Origin: an uncultured Eubacteriales bacterium
GTDB lineage: Bacteria > Bacillota > Clostridia > Oscillospirales > Oscillospiraceae
Assembly: GCA_900552475.1 (NCBI GenBank)
Contig: USAC01000067.1
Span: 1 to 11,869, forward strand
DNA: 11,869 nt
Reading direction: 5' to 3'
The position numbers and the translations under genes are program-made. Every line of letters begins with the position of its first letter. Positions within the stretch are counted from its first letter, which is position 1. Below the pieces are notes generated by a model, which was not told the DNA's origin, searched no databases, and worked only from the letters and a program-made list of their open reading frames with translations. Positions 6,233 to 11,869 of this stretch are shown one piece after another.

Positions 6233-7510
6233 ATGACAAAAGAGATGTATCGCCAGCTCGGCATTTCCGACGCTGTGCATGATTTCGGCCGCGAGATACT
6301 CGATGGCCTGACGGAGCGCTTCGCGCAGATCGACGAGGTGGCGGAGTATAACCAGTGCAAGGTCATCGCTGCCATGCAGAAAAACCGCGTCAACGCGACG
6401 CACTTCGCCGCGACGACGGGCTACGGCTACGACGACGAGGGGCGCGACAACCTCGAGCGCGTCTATGCCGACTGCTTCCATACGGAGGCGGCGCTCGTGC
6501 GCCCGCAGATCACCTGCGGCACGCACGCGCTGACCGTCGCGCTGAGCGCGAACCTGCTGCCGGGCGACGAGCTTCTGAGCCCTGTCGGCCGCCCGTATGA
6601 CACGCTCGAGGAGGTCATCGGCATCCGCCCCTCGCCCTGCTCGCTCGCGGAGTACGGCGTGCAGTACCGGCAGGTCGATCTGCTTGCGGACGGGACGTTC
6701 GACTATGAGGGCATCCGACGCGCCATCAACGAAAAGACGAAGCTTGTCACCATCCAGCGCTCGAAGGGCTACGCCACGCGCCCGACGTTCTCCGTCGAGC
6801 AGATCGGCCAGCTCATCGCCTTCTGCAAGCAGTGCAAACCCGACGTCATCTGCATGGTCGATAACTGCTACGGTGAGTTCGTCGAGACGCGCGAGCCGTC
6901 CGACGTCGGCGCCGACATGATCGTCGGCAGCCTCATCAAAAACCCCGGCGGCGGTCTTGCACCCATCGGCGGCTATATCTGCGGCACGCAGACGTGCGTA
7001 AACCGCTGCGCCTATCGCCTGTCCGCGCCCGGTCTGGGGCAGGAGGTCGGCGCGAACCTCGGATTGATGCCCTCGTTCTATCAGGGACTGTTCCTCTCGC
7101 CGACGGTTGTCTCCGGTGCGCTCAAGGGCGCGGTGTTCGCCGCGGCCTGCTATGAGAAGCTGGGCTTCCGCGTCGTGCCGGGGAGCACGGAGTCGCGCCA
7201 CGACATCATTCAGGCCGTCGAGCTCGGCTCGCGCGAGGCGATGGTCGCCTTCTGCAAGGGTATCCAGTCCGCCGCCCCCGTCGACAGCTACGTCACGCCC
7301 GAGCCGTGGGCGATGCCGGGCTATGAGTCGGAGGTCATCATGGCCGCGGGCGCGTTCGTGCAGGGCTCATCGATCGAGCTCTCCGCCGACGGCCCGATCC
7401 GCCCGCCGTACGCGGTGTATTTCCAGGGCGGGCTGACGTGGTACCACGCGAAGCTCGGGATTATGATGAGTCTGCAGAAGATGCTTGAAGCGGGGCTGAT
7501 CGAGCTGTAA
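6233..7510 (+). CDS. PLP-dependent enzyme of the Met_gamma_lyase / aluminium-resistance (YnbB-like) family
   Basis: The 425-residue protein is a fold-type I PLP enzyme of the Cys/Met-metabolism relatives annotated as YnbB, aluminium resistance protein or methionine gamma-lyase family. Seen directly: the cofactor-phosphate region TCGTHALTVAL (94-104); D210 in MVDNCYGEF, which should contact the pyridine nitrogen; and GSLIKNPGGGLAP (232-244), with K236 as the Schiff-base lysine. Length matches the family. The true substrate of this family is poorly established; C-S bond cleavage of sulfur amino acids is the usual suggestion. GGAGGAG (6221-6227) at the end of the preceding gene is its ribosome site, so the two genes are coupled. 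A DMT transporter follows on the same strand after 273 bases. There is no signal peptide, so it is cytoplasmic. Confidence 0.92.
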   Translation: MTKEMYRQLGISDAVHDFGREILDGLTERFAQIDEVAEYNQCKVIAAMQKNRVNATHFAATTGYGYDDEGRDNLERVYADCFHTEAALVRPQITCGTHALTVALSANLLPGDELLSPVGRPYDTLEEVIGIRPSPCSLAEYGVQYRQVDLLADGTFDYEGIRRAINEKTKLVTIQRSKGYATRPTFSVEQIGQLIAFCKQCKPDVICMVDNCYGEFVETREPSDVGADMIVGSLIKNPGGGLAPIGGYICGTQTCVNRCAYRLSAPGLGQEVGANLGLMPSFYQGLFLSPTVVSGALKGAVFAAACYEKLGFRVVPGSTESRHDIIQAVELGSREAMVAFCKGIQSAAPVDSYVTPEPWAMPGYESEVIMAAGAFVQGSSIELSADGPIRPPYAVYFQGGLTWYHAKLGIMMSLQKMLEAGLIEL

Positions 7511-7783
7511 ATTTGCGGATTTTTTTGGGATGCATTCGGCGACATATTTTTTGCCAGCAGCGGCAAAAAGTATGCAAAAAATGCCGCCAAAACCAAGGTT
7601 TTGGAATCCTAAGCGCGCCCCGCACGTTTTAGATTGTTGGGGTGCGTGCCGCGCGGGAAAAGTACCCCGCCGGAGGCGGGACAAGCCGATTCAATCGCCA
7701 ATCCACCGCCCAAAGTATCAACTCACAAAAATTGTCCAAAAAACAAAAATCACACATACATAGTAAAGGAGAAAGAAAAACAC
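7511..7783 (+). other. Structured intergenic leader upstream of the DMT transporter
   Basis: No gene is supported in these 273 bases. Visible structures: a T7 run (7520-7526); a 12-bp stem with one G-T wobble (7544-7555 with 7562-7573, loop AGCAGC); the palindrome CCAAAACC-AA-GGTTTTGG (7587-7604); a possible outer helix GGATT (7517-7521) with AATCC (7605-7609) enclosing both; and CCCGCC-GGA-GGCGGG (7666-7680). The 3' part is A-rich and ends in AAAGGAGA before the ATG. It could be a cis-regulatory RNA, a terminator plus leader, or repeat debris. I do not recognise a known riboswitch, and no confident promoter is visible. Confidence 0.4.
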
Positions 7784-8692
7784 ATGTGGTTCTGGTTTTC
7801 CCTCATTGCCCTGCTCTGCTGGAGCGGGTCCGACCTGTTTTCCAAGATCGGCTGTCAGGATGCCGACGACAAGTACAGTCACCTCAAAATGGTCATCGCC
7901 GTCGGCGTGGTGATGGGCCTGCACGCCGCCTATGAGATCTTCATCGGCGGTACGGAGATCAGCTGGGACGTCATCGTGACGTACCTGCCGGTGTCTCTGC
8001 TCTATATTGTCTCCATGACGCTGGGCTATGTCGGCCTGCGCTATATCGAGCTGAGCATCTCCAGCCCGATCTGCAACTCCTCCGGCGCGCTGGTGGCGGT
8101 GCTGACGCTCATCACGAGCGGCATCGGCGGGCTGGCCGTCGGCCAGCTGGCGGCGACGGTGCTCGTCTGCATCGGCGTCATCGGTCTCGGCATCGTCGAA
8201 GCGCACGAGGACGACGAGCTGCGCGCCGCGCGCCAGCAGGCCGCGAACCGCCGCTACGCCAAGTCCGCCCTCGCGATCATTCTGCCGGTGCTGTACTGCG
8301 TTCTCGACGCGCTGGGTACGTTCGCCGACTCGCGCGTGCTCGAGACGCTCGACGAGGACAGCGCCAACTGCGCCTATGAGCTGACGTTCCTCGTCGCGGC
8401 GGTCATCTGCTTTATCTATGTCGTCATCATCAAGCGCCAGAAGCTCGTTCCCCGCCGCGAAGCGCCGAAGTACACCGGCGCTATCTTTGAGACGGCGGGC
8501 CAGTTCGCCTATATCTATGCCCTCGCGGACACGCGGCACGTCGCCCTCGCCGCGCCGATGATCTCGGCCTACTGCGTGGCGTCCGTCCTGTGGGGCCGCA
8601 TCTTCCTCAAGGAAAAGCTCTCCTGGAAGCACTATCTCATGATTGCGTTCGTCGTTGCCGGCATCGTGATGCTCGGTATGTACGACGAGTAA
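7784..8692 (+). CDS. EamA/DMT-family transporter
   Basis: The 302-residue product has about ten hydrophobic segments in two halves of five, the duplicated EamA pattern of the drug/metabolite transporter superfamily. It starts with MWFWFSLIALLCWSGSDLFSK. A charged cytoplasmic linker (about 140-160, HEDDELRAARQQ) separates the halves. The second half ends with the typical LKEKLSWKHYLMIAFVVAGI (275-294), matching the family's GE-L pattern before the last helix. Such proteins usually export or import small metabolites; the substrate is not readable here. The ATG at 7784 follows AAAGGAGA (7765-7772) by 11 bases. The frame is open upstream to 7634, but that part is non-hydrophobic and lies in the structured leader. 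It could work with the upstream PLP enzyme, but the gap allows separate control. A strong terminator follows. Confidence 0.88.
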   Translation: MWFWFSLIALLCWSGSDLFSKIGCQDADDKYSHLKMVIAVGVVMGLHAAYEIFIGGTEISWDVIVTYLPVSLLYIVSMTLGYVGLRYIELSISSPICNSSGALVAVLTLITSGIGGLAVGQLAATVLVCIGVIGLGIVEAHEDDELRAARQQAANRRYAKSALAIILPVLYCVLDALGTFADSRVLETLDEDSANCAYELTFLVAAVICFIYVVIIKRQKLVPRREAPKYTGAIFETAGQFAYIYALADTRHVALAAPMISAYCVASVLWGRIFLKEKLSWKHYLMIAFVVAGIVMLGMYDE

Positions 8693-8717
8693 CCCCTGTT
8701 TTTCACAGAATCTGCAC

Positions 8718-8756
8718 CCGGCGGGCCGCTTTTTGGGCGGTTCGCCGGATTTTTTT
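8718..8756 (+). terminator. Terminator after the DMT transporter
   Basis: CCGGCGGGCCGC (8718-8729) pairs with GCGGTTCGCCGG (8737-8748), a 12-bp stem with two G-T wobbles and a T-rich loop. ATTTTTTT follows (8749-8756). It lies 26 bases past the transporter stop and isolates the ylxM-ffh operon. Confidence 0.85.
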
Positions 8757-8788
8757 GAAAAATTTTTGCCTATATGACCGGTTTCGCC

Positions 8789-8817
8789 TTGACTTTTTGC
8801 GGGAAATCCTGTATCAT
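8789..8817 (+). promoter_or_regulatory. Promoter of the ylxM-ffh operon
   Basis: TTGACT (8789-8794), an exact 17-base spacer and TATCAT (8812-8817) form a good sigma-A promoter. Predicted transcription starts near 8824, about 40 bases before the ylxM ATG. Confidence 0.75.
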
Positions 8818-8826
8818 AGTCAACGT

Positions 8827-8857
8827 TGTAAAGGATGATAACTTTACAGAGGAGGGC
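8827..8857 (+). promoter_or_regulatory. Leader stem-loop next to the ylxM ribosome site
   Basis: TGTAAAG (8827-8833) pairs perfectly with CTTTACA (8842-8848) around an 8-base loop. The strong ribosome site GAGGAGGG (8850-8857) starts one base after the stem. The hairpin is at the very 5' end of the predicted mRNA and could stabilise it or limit ribosome access. Confidence 0.4.
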
Positions 8858-8863
8858 TTTTCC

Positions 8864-9229
8864 ATGAAAAACCAGACCTTCCGCATGACAATGCTGCTCG
8901 ATTTCTACGGCGACGTGCTCACCGAGCGGCAGAAGGAATTTTTCGATCTGTACTATAACGAGGATCTCAGTCTGTCCGAGATCGCCGAGAATTACGGCAT
9001 CTCCCGGCAGGGCGTGCGCGACGTGATCGTCCGCGCCGAGGCCGTCATGACCGAGCTTGAGGACAAGACCGGCCTGATGAAGCGCTTCATGCAGATCCGC
9101 GAAAAGGCCAACGCCATCACGGCGGCCGCCGAGCAGATCAAAACCGTCAACTACCGCCAGTATGAAAATCCGGAGCTCGACGAGCTCGCGGAGCGCATCC
9201 TCGGGTGCGCCGCGTCATTAAAGGAGTAA
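8864..9229 (+). CDS. ylxM: YlxM/p13 family protein, SRP-associated helix-turn-helix
   Basis: The 121-residue protein has the UPF0122 (YlxM/p13) features. An N-terminal LTERQKEFFDLYYNEDLSLS (19-38) leads into a sigma-70 region 4-like helix-turn-helix SEIAENYGISRQGVRDVIVR (38-57). A C-terminal helical region follows. YlxM is encoded next to ffh throughout Firmicutes; in streptococci it is reported to bind the signal recognition particle and modulate its GTPase activity, so its helix-turn-helix may contact SRP RNA rather than DNA. The ATG at 8864 is supported by GAGGAGGG six bases upstream; the frame is open to 8774 but that crosses the promoter. The gene is four bases from ffh and its last codons carry the ffh ribosome site. 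Confidence 0.93.
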   Translation: MKNQTFRMTMLLDFYGDVLTERQKEFFDLYYNEDLSLSEIAENYGISRQGVRDVIVRAEAVMTELEDKTGLMKRFMQIREKANAITAAAEQIKTVNYRQYENPELDELAERILGCAASLKE

Positions 9230-9233
9230 CCCC

Positions 9234-10616
9234 ATGGCATTTGAGGGACTGAGCGAAAAACTGAACCAAACCTTCAAACGCCTGCGCGGCAAGGGCCGCC
9301 TGACCGAGGCCGACGTCCGCGCCGGCATGAGGGAGGTGCGTTTGGCCCTGCTCGAGGCCGACGTGAGCTACAAGGTCGTCAAGGACTTCGTGGCGCAGGT
9401 CACCGAGCGCTGTGTCGGCGCGGACGTGCTCGACAGTCTCACCCCTGCCCAGCAGGTGGTGAAGATCGTCAACGAGGAGCTGACAAAGCTCATGGGCGGT
9501 TCCAGCGCGAAAATCGCCACCGCCTCCAAGGGACCCACCGTCGTGATGATGGTCGGCCTGCAGGGCGCTGGTAAGACGACGAACGCCGCCAAGCTCGCGG
9601 GGCTCATGCGCCGCCAGTTCGGCAAACGCCCGCTGCTCGTGGCCTGCGACGTGTACCGTCCCGCCGCCATCACGCAGCTGCAGGTCGTCGGCGGTCAGCT
9701 CGACATCCCCGTCTTTGAGATGGGGCAGAGCGATCCCGTCCATATCGCCGAGGAGGCCATCCGCTACGCGAAGGATCACGGCCACGACATGGTGTTTCTC
9801 GACACCGCGGGCCGCCTGCATATCGACGAGAAGCTCATGGACGAGCTCAAGGCCGTCAAGGCCGCCGTCCATCCGAACGAGATTCTCCTCGTGGTCGACG
9901 CCATGACCGGTCAGGATGCGGTCAACGCCGCGAGCGCCTTCGACGAGGCGCTCGGCATCGACGGCGTCGTGCTGACAAAGCTCGACGGCGACGCGCGCGG
10001 CGGCGCCGCGCTCTCGATCCGCGCCGCGACGGGCAAGCCCATCAAGTTTGCCGGCACCGGCGAAAAGCTCGACATGATCGAGCAGTTCCACCCCGACCGC
10101 ATGGCCTCACGCATCCTCGGCATGGGCGATATGCTCACCTTCATCGAGAAGGCCGAGCAGCAGTACGACGAGGCGCAGGCCAAAAAGCTCGAGGAAAAGC
10201 TCCGCAAGAACCGCCTGACGCTCTCGGATTACCTCGACCAGCTCGAGCAGCTGCAGAAGATGGGCGACCTCTCCCAGATCGCCGGGATGCTGCCGGGCGG
10301 GCTCGGCAAGCAGCTCGATAACGCCCAGCTCGACGAAAAGCAGATGGCGCACACCAAGGCGATCATCCTCTCGATGACGCCGCAGGAGCGTGAGAATCCC
10401 CAGATCCTCAACGCCAGCCGCAAAAAGCGCATTGCCGCCGGCTGCGGCCTTCAGGTGATGGACGTCAACCGCCTGCTCAAGGGCTTCGAGATGCTCCAGC
10501 AGATGACAAAGTCCATGGCGAAGGGCAACTTCCGCGGCATCCCAGGTATGGGCGGCATGCCCGGCATGGGCGGCGGCCGGATGCGCAGCTTCGGCCGCAA
10601 GAAGCGGTTCAAATAA
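9234..10616 (+). CDS. ffh: Signal recognition particle protein Ffh (SRP54)
   Basis: The 460-residue SRP GTPase binds signal peptides of nascent membrane and secreted proteins and 4.5S/6S RNA, and delivers ribosomes to FtsY. Domains: N domain (about 1-90); G domain (about 100-295) with P-loop GLQGAGKTT (108-116), DTAGRL (190-195) and TKLDGDARGGAAL (248-260); then the M domain (about 325-435). The M domain has methionine-rich helices and the RNA-binding stretch around 393-413 (ASRKKRIAAG). The tail is Gly/Met-rich (GMGGMPGMGGG) and basic, ending KKRFK, as usual. The start at 9234 follows AAGGAG (9221-9226) by seven bases. It is co-transcribed with ylxM. The length is slightly above the Bacillus protein and every GTPase motif is intact. 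Confidence 0.98.
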   Translation: MAFEGLSEKLNQTFKRLRGKGRLTEADVRAGMREVRLALLEADVSYKVVKDFVAQVTERCVGADVLDSLTPAQQVVKIVNEELTKLMGGSSAKIATASKGPTVVMMVGLQGAGKTTNAAKLAGLMRRQFGKRPLLVACDVYRPAAITQLQVVGGQLDIPVFEMGQSDPVHIAEEAIRYAKDHGHDMVFLDTAGRLHIDEKLMDELKAVKAAVHPNEILLVVDAMTGQDAVNAASAFDEALGIDGVVLTKLDGDARGGAALSIRAATGKPIKFAGTGEKLDMIEQFHPDRMASRILGMGDMLTFIEKAEQQYDEAQAKKLEEKLRKNRLTLSDYLDQLEQLQKMGDLSQIAGMLPGGLGKQLDNAQLDEKQMAHTKAIILSMTPQERENPQILNASRKKRIAAGCGLQVMDVNRLLKGFEMLQQMTKSMAKGNFRGIPGMGGMPGMGGGRMRSFGRKKRFK

Positions 10617-10682
10617 GTCAATAAGTGCAGCGGCATTTATGAAATATACAAATCTAATTTACTGTTTTGGAGGAAATGTACA

Positions 10683-10922
10683 ATGGTTAAGATTCGTCTG
10701 AGAAGAATGGGCGCGAAGAAGGCTCCTTTCTACCGTGTGGTCGTGGCTGATTCCCGCTATCCCCGCGATGGTCGTTTCATCGAGGAGATCGGCACGTACA
10801 ATCCCTGCGTCTCTCCCGCCGTCATCAACATCGACGCTGACCGCGCCCGCGAGTGGATCAAGACCGGCGCTCAGCCCACGGAGACCGTCCGCGCTCTTCT
10901 GAAAAAGGTCGACGTTCTGTAA
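10683..10922 (+). CDS. rpsP: 30S ribosomal protein bS16
   Basis: The 79-residue protein is a complete bS16. It begins with VKIRLRRMGAKKAPFYRVVV (2-21), followed by ADSRYPRDGRFIEEIGTYNP and the C-terminal EWIKTGAQPTETVRALLKK. It binds 16S rRNA in the 30S body and helps assembly. A clear ribosome site, TTGGAGGAAA (10668-10677), precedes the ATG at 10683. The 66-base AT-richer gap after ffh holds no obvious terminator, so it is probably expressed with ffh. No strong promoter is visible in the gap. Confidence 0.98.
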   Translation: MVKIRLRRMGAKKAPFYRVVVADSRYPRDGRFIEEIGTYNPCVSPAVINIDADRAREWIKTGAQPTETVRALLKKVDVL

Positions 10923-10937
10923 GTCGGGGGCGAAGCA

Positions 10938-11168
10938 ATGAAGGAATTGCTGCTCTATATCGCCAGAAGCCTTGTGGAGCACCCCGATCAGGTCACTGTG
11001 ACCGAGGTGCCGAACGGCGAGGAACTGACGCTGGAGCTGCGCGTGGCGCCCGAGGATATGGGCAAGGTGATCGGCCGTCAGGGCCGCATCGCCAAGGAGA
11101 TCCGCACCCTCATCCGCTCCTATGCACAGCGAACCGGACAGAAGGTTTCGGTGGATATCGTAGACTGA
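10938..11168 (+). CDS. khpA: KH-domain RNA-binding protein KhpA (YlqC)
   Basis: The 76-residue protein is a single KH domain with the invariant loop in GKVIGRQGRIAKEIRTLIRS (42-61, GxxG at 46-49). KhpA binds RNA, typically as a dimer or with KhpB (Jag/EloR), and influences cell elongation and division in Gram-positive bacteria. It lies 15 bases after rpsP, the conserved Firmicutes order. Its ribosome site (GGGGGCGAAG) is weak, suggesting coupling to rpsP translation. A terminator follows eight bases after the stop, so rimM and trmD, often next in this operon, are not part of it here. Confidence 0.95.
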   Translation: MKELLLYIARSLVEHPDQVTVTEVPNGEELTLELRVAPEDMGKVIGRQGRIAKEIRTLIRSYAQRTGQKVSVDIVD

Positions 11169-11171
11169 AAT

Positions 11172-11210
11172 AAAAAAAGCCGGAAGCGATTGCTTCCGGC
11201 TTTGCTTTTT
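11172..11210 (+). terminator. Terminator after khpA, probably bidirectional
   Basis: AAAGCCGGAAGC (11176-11187), loop GATT, and GCTTCCGGCTTT (11192-11203) form a perfect 12-bp stem. TTTGCTTTTT follows on the plus strand, and A7 precedes it, giving T7 on the minus strand. It can serve khpA and the minus-strand dehydrogenase remnant, whose stop is 11 bases away. Confidence 0.92.
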
Positions 11211-11213
11211 GGG

Positions 11214-11360
11214 TTAGTTCTCCGGCTTGAGGGGGCCGTAGAAGTAGCTGGCTGTGGCGCCGCCGTCGATGGGGAATGTGGAGCCGCTGATGAAGGCACC
11301 CTTGCCGCTCATGAGGAGCTCCGCGACGTTCGCGACCTCGTCCGCCGTGCCGGGGCAGCA
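11214..11360 (-). pseudogene. Short-chain dehydrogenase/reductase (SDR), C-terminal fragment
   Basis: The last 48 residues of this minus-strand frame end with a typical classical SDR C-terminus. PGTADEVANVAELLMSGKGA is followed by FISGSTFPIDGGATASYFYG, corresponding to the family's 'edvA..v.fL.s......tG....vDGG'. Recognisable SDR sequence begins at about 11358. The Rossmann TGxxxGxG motif and the YxxxK active site are missing because everything upstream is replaced by a LysR-type 3' end. The open frame continues to 11609, but that part reads LysR DNA in the wrong frame. The fragment has no start signals of its own and is non-functional. Confidence 0.7.
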
Positions 11361-11377
11361 CGCTTGTATGATTTGGC

Positions 11378-11609
11378 TTACTGCGCAAACTGCGTCTTCA
11401 GCAGCTCGGCGAACTCCTCCACATAGTACCCGGAGTTGTCCTTTTTCCATCCTGCGCAGTAGCTGCGCAGGATGGGTTCTTCGCCCCGCACCAGCGGGAC
11501 GCAGGTGATGGCGGTTCCCGCCGGTGAGGAGTGTTCCGTCCCCTCCGCGGGGAGAAAGCCCGCCCGATGCCCACATCGGCACGCCGATCAACCGGTAAAC
11601 TCCTTCCAA
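11378..11609 (-). pseudogene. LysR-type regulator, C-terminal fragment of the effector-binding domain
   Basis: In the minus frame ending at TAA 11380-11378, bases 11566-11381 encode 62 residues. They begin RAGFLPAEGTEHSSPAGTAI, include CVPLVRGEEPILRSYCAGWK and end EEFAELLKTQFAQ. This is the style of the last strand and helices of a LysR substrate-binding domain. This frame meets a stop at 11590-11588. A +1 frame continues with LEGVYRLIGVPMWASG up to about 11609, suggesting a frameshift within a longer remnant. The N-terminal helix-turn-helix is absent. The segment abuts the SDR fragment within about 18 bases and a GC-rich repeat at about 11616. I recognised it by translating it by eye, so family confidence is moderate. 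Confidence 0.5.
11447..11475. repeat. Perfect 13-bp inverted repeat with 3-base loop
   Basis: CCATCCTGCGCAG (11447-11459), TAG, and CTGCGCAGGATGG (11463-11475) form a perfect hairpin inside the LysR remnant. T5 precedes it on the plus strand (11442-11446), so transcription from the right on the minus strand would meet a stem followed by A5, not a T-tract; it is not a standard terminator. Confidence 0.6.
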
Positions 11610-11615
11610 CCGCGT

Positions 11616-11640
11616 GGGGGGCGGCGTCCCCGACGCCCCG
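11616..11640. repeat. GC-rich hairpin element at the LysR break
   Basis: A G6 run (11616-11621) is followed by GGCGTC (11623-11628), CCC, and GACGCC (11632-11637), then CC. This gives a compact GC-only stem extended by G-C pairs around one bulged base. It resembles the short GC-rich intergenic repeats of gut Clostridia, by general impression only. LysR-like sequence ends next to it. Confidence 0.4.
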
Positions 11641-11869
11641 ACGATAGGCGCACAAGCTCCTATATTTCAAACCGTCAGCGGCAGCGGTGCAAGAGGGAAG
11701 CCGATTCAAAGCTCAGGATACGGTTTGCCGGGAATCCCGCTTGCCGACCGGGAAGGAAGTCAAGAAACCGTCGGCTTCTTGCGCATCTTTTGTGACTATA
11801 TGTGCGTACAGAAAGTCACCCGACGGAGGAAAGAAAAGCCGATTTTACCGACATTCCTACGTCGGAACA
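11641..11869 (+). other. Unassigned right edge with a plus-strand frame open to the end
   Basis: I recognise no gene. One plus frame is open from 11599 to the end of the window. It reads ... APIFQTVSGSGARGKPIQSS (from 11656) ... and later FCDYMCVQKVTRRRKEKP. The only ATG in this frame is at 11800 and no good ribosome site precedes it. Small inverted repeats are present: GTGACT (11792-11797) with AGTCAC (11814-11819), and CCGACG (11820-11825) with CGTCGG (11860-11865). It may be the edge of a mobile element, a decayed gene or non-coding DNA. Confidence 0.25.

Noticed and set aside
5795..7201. 468-codon minus-strand open frame opposite the AbrB-type regulator and PLP enzyme
   Set aside because: It is an antisense shadow of high-GC coding sequence: low-complexity Arg/Ala/Asp-rich translation, no family motifs, and it crosses the divergent promoters.
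7684..7694. 11-mer AGCCGATTCAA shared with 11699-11709
   Set aside because: Repeated 11-mers are expected by chance in about 12 kb, and the flanks do not match.
7718..8632. 304-codon minus-strand frame opposite the DMT transporter
   Set aside because: Highly charged Asp/Arg/Glu-rich antisense of a membrane protein gene, with no ribosome site.
8693..8863. SRP RNA gene near ffh
   Set aside because: The gap holds only a terminator, a promoter and a short leader hairpin; no 4.5S/6S-type GGAA-loop structure is seen.
8835..8867. Ten-codon upstream frame in the ylxM leader overlapping its start (ATGA)
   Set aside because: Its AAAGG lies directly against the ATG with no spacing, and its body is the ylxM ribosome site itself.
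9147..10091. 314-codon minus-strand frame opposite ffh
   Set aside because: Antisense shadow of ffh; Glu/Asp/Gly/His-rich translation without domains.

Overview
The window looks like chromosomal DNA of a high-GC (visually about 60-65 %) anaerobic Firmicute, most likely an Oscillospiraceae/Ruminococcaceae-type Clostridium relative. The clues are the ylxM-ffh-rpsP-khpA gene order, strong AGGAGG-type ribosome sites, sigma-A promoters with 16-17 bp spacers, compact GC-hairpin/T-tract terminators and anaerobe-typical families (formate/nitrite channel, radical SAM enzyme, Met_gamma_lyase-type PLP enzyme). The genus assignment is inference.

Layout. Bases 1-121 hold no gene. A minus-strand two-gene operon follows: a formate/nitrite-transporter (FNT) family channel (706-1443), then a NUDIX hydrolase (122-706) whose start overlaps the channel stop in a TGATG junction behind an A9 run. 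A TetR-type regulator is divergent (from 1654). Its reading frame is cut by a single in-frame TAG at 2074-2076 but stays open to 2355, so it is probably a recently broken gene. A perfect 16-bp hairpin separates it from a small two-helix membrane protein on the minus strand (2468-2842). That gene is divergent from a complete recQ helicase gene (2978-4795). Two hairpin terminators separate recQ from a convergent radical SAM gene of unknown function (4902-5789). A divergent promoter then drives an AbrB/SpoVT-type regulator (5996-6229) and a PLP-dependent Met_gamma_lyase-family enzyme (6233-7510). After a structured 273-base gap comes an EamA/DMT transporter (7784-8692) with its own terminator.

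The right part is housekeeping: ylxM (8864-9229), ffh (9234-10616), rpsP (10683-10922) and khpA (10938-11168), serving signal-recognition-particle targeting and the ribosome. The usual continuation with rimM-trmD-rplS is absent; a terminator closes the unit at 11176-11210. Beyond it lie truncated 3' ends of two unrelated minus-strand genes, a short-chain dehydrogenase (11214-11360) and a LysR-type regulator (11378 to about 11609). They abut within about 20 bp, which marks a rearrangement scar. The last 260 bases are unassigned: a GC-rich hairpin repeat and a plus-strand frame open to the window end.

The most interesting leads are the scarred right end, the amber-interrupted TetR gene, the structured leader between the PLP enzyme and the transporter, the AbrB/PLP-enzyme/transporter module, the unassigned radical SAM enzyme, and the slippery FNT/NUDIX junction. 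I see no tRNA, rRNA, CRISPR array, complete insertion sequence or clear multi-gene novel defence system.
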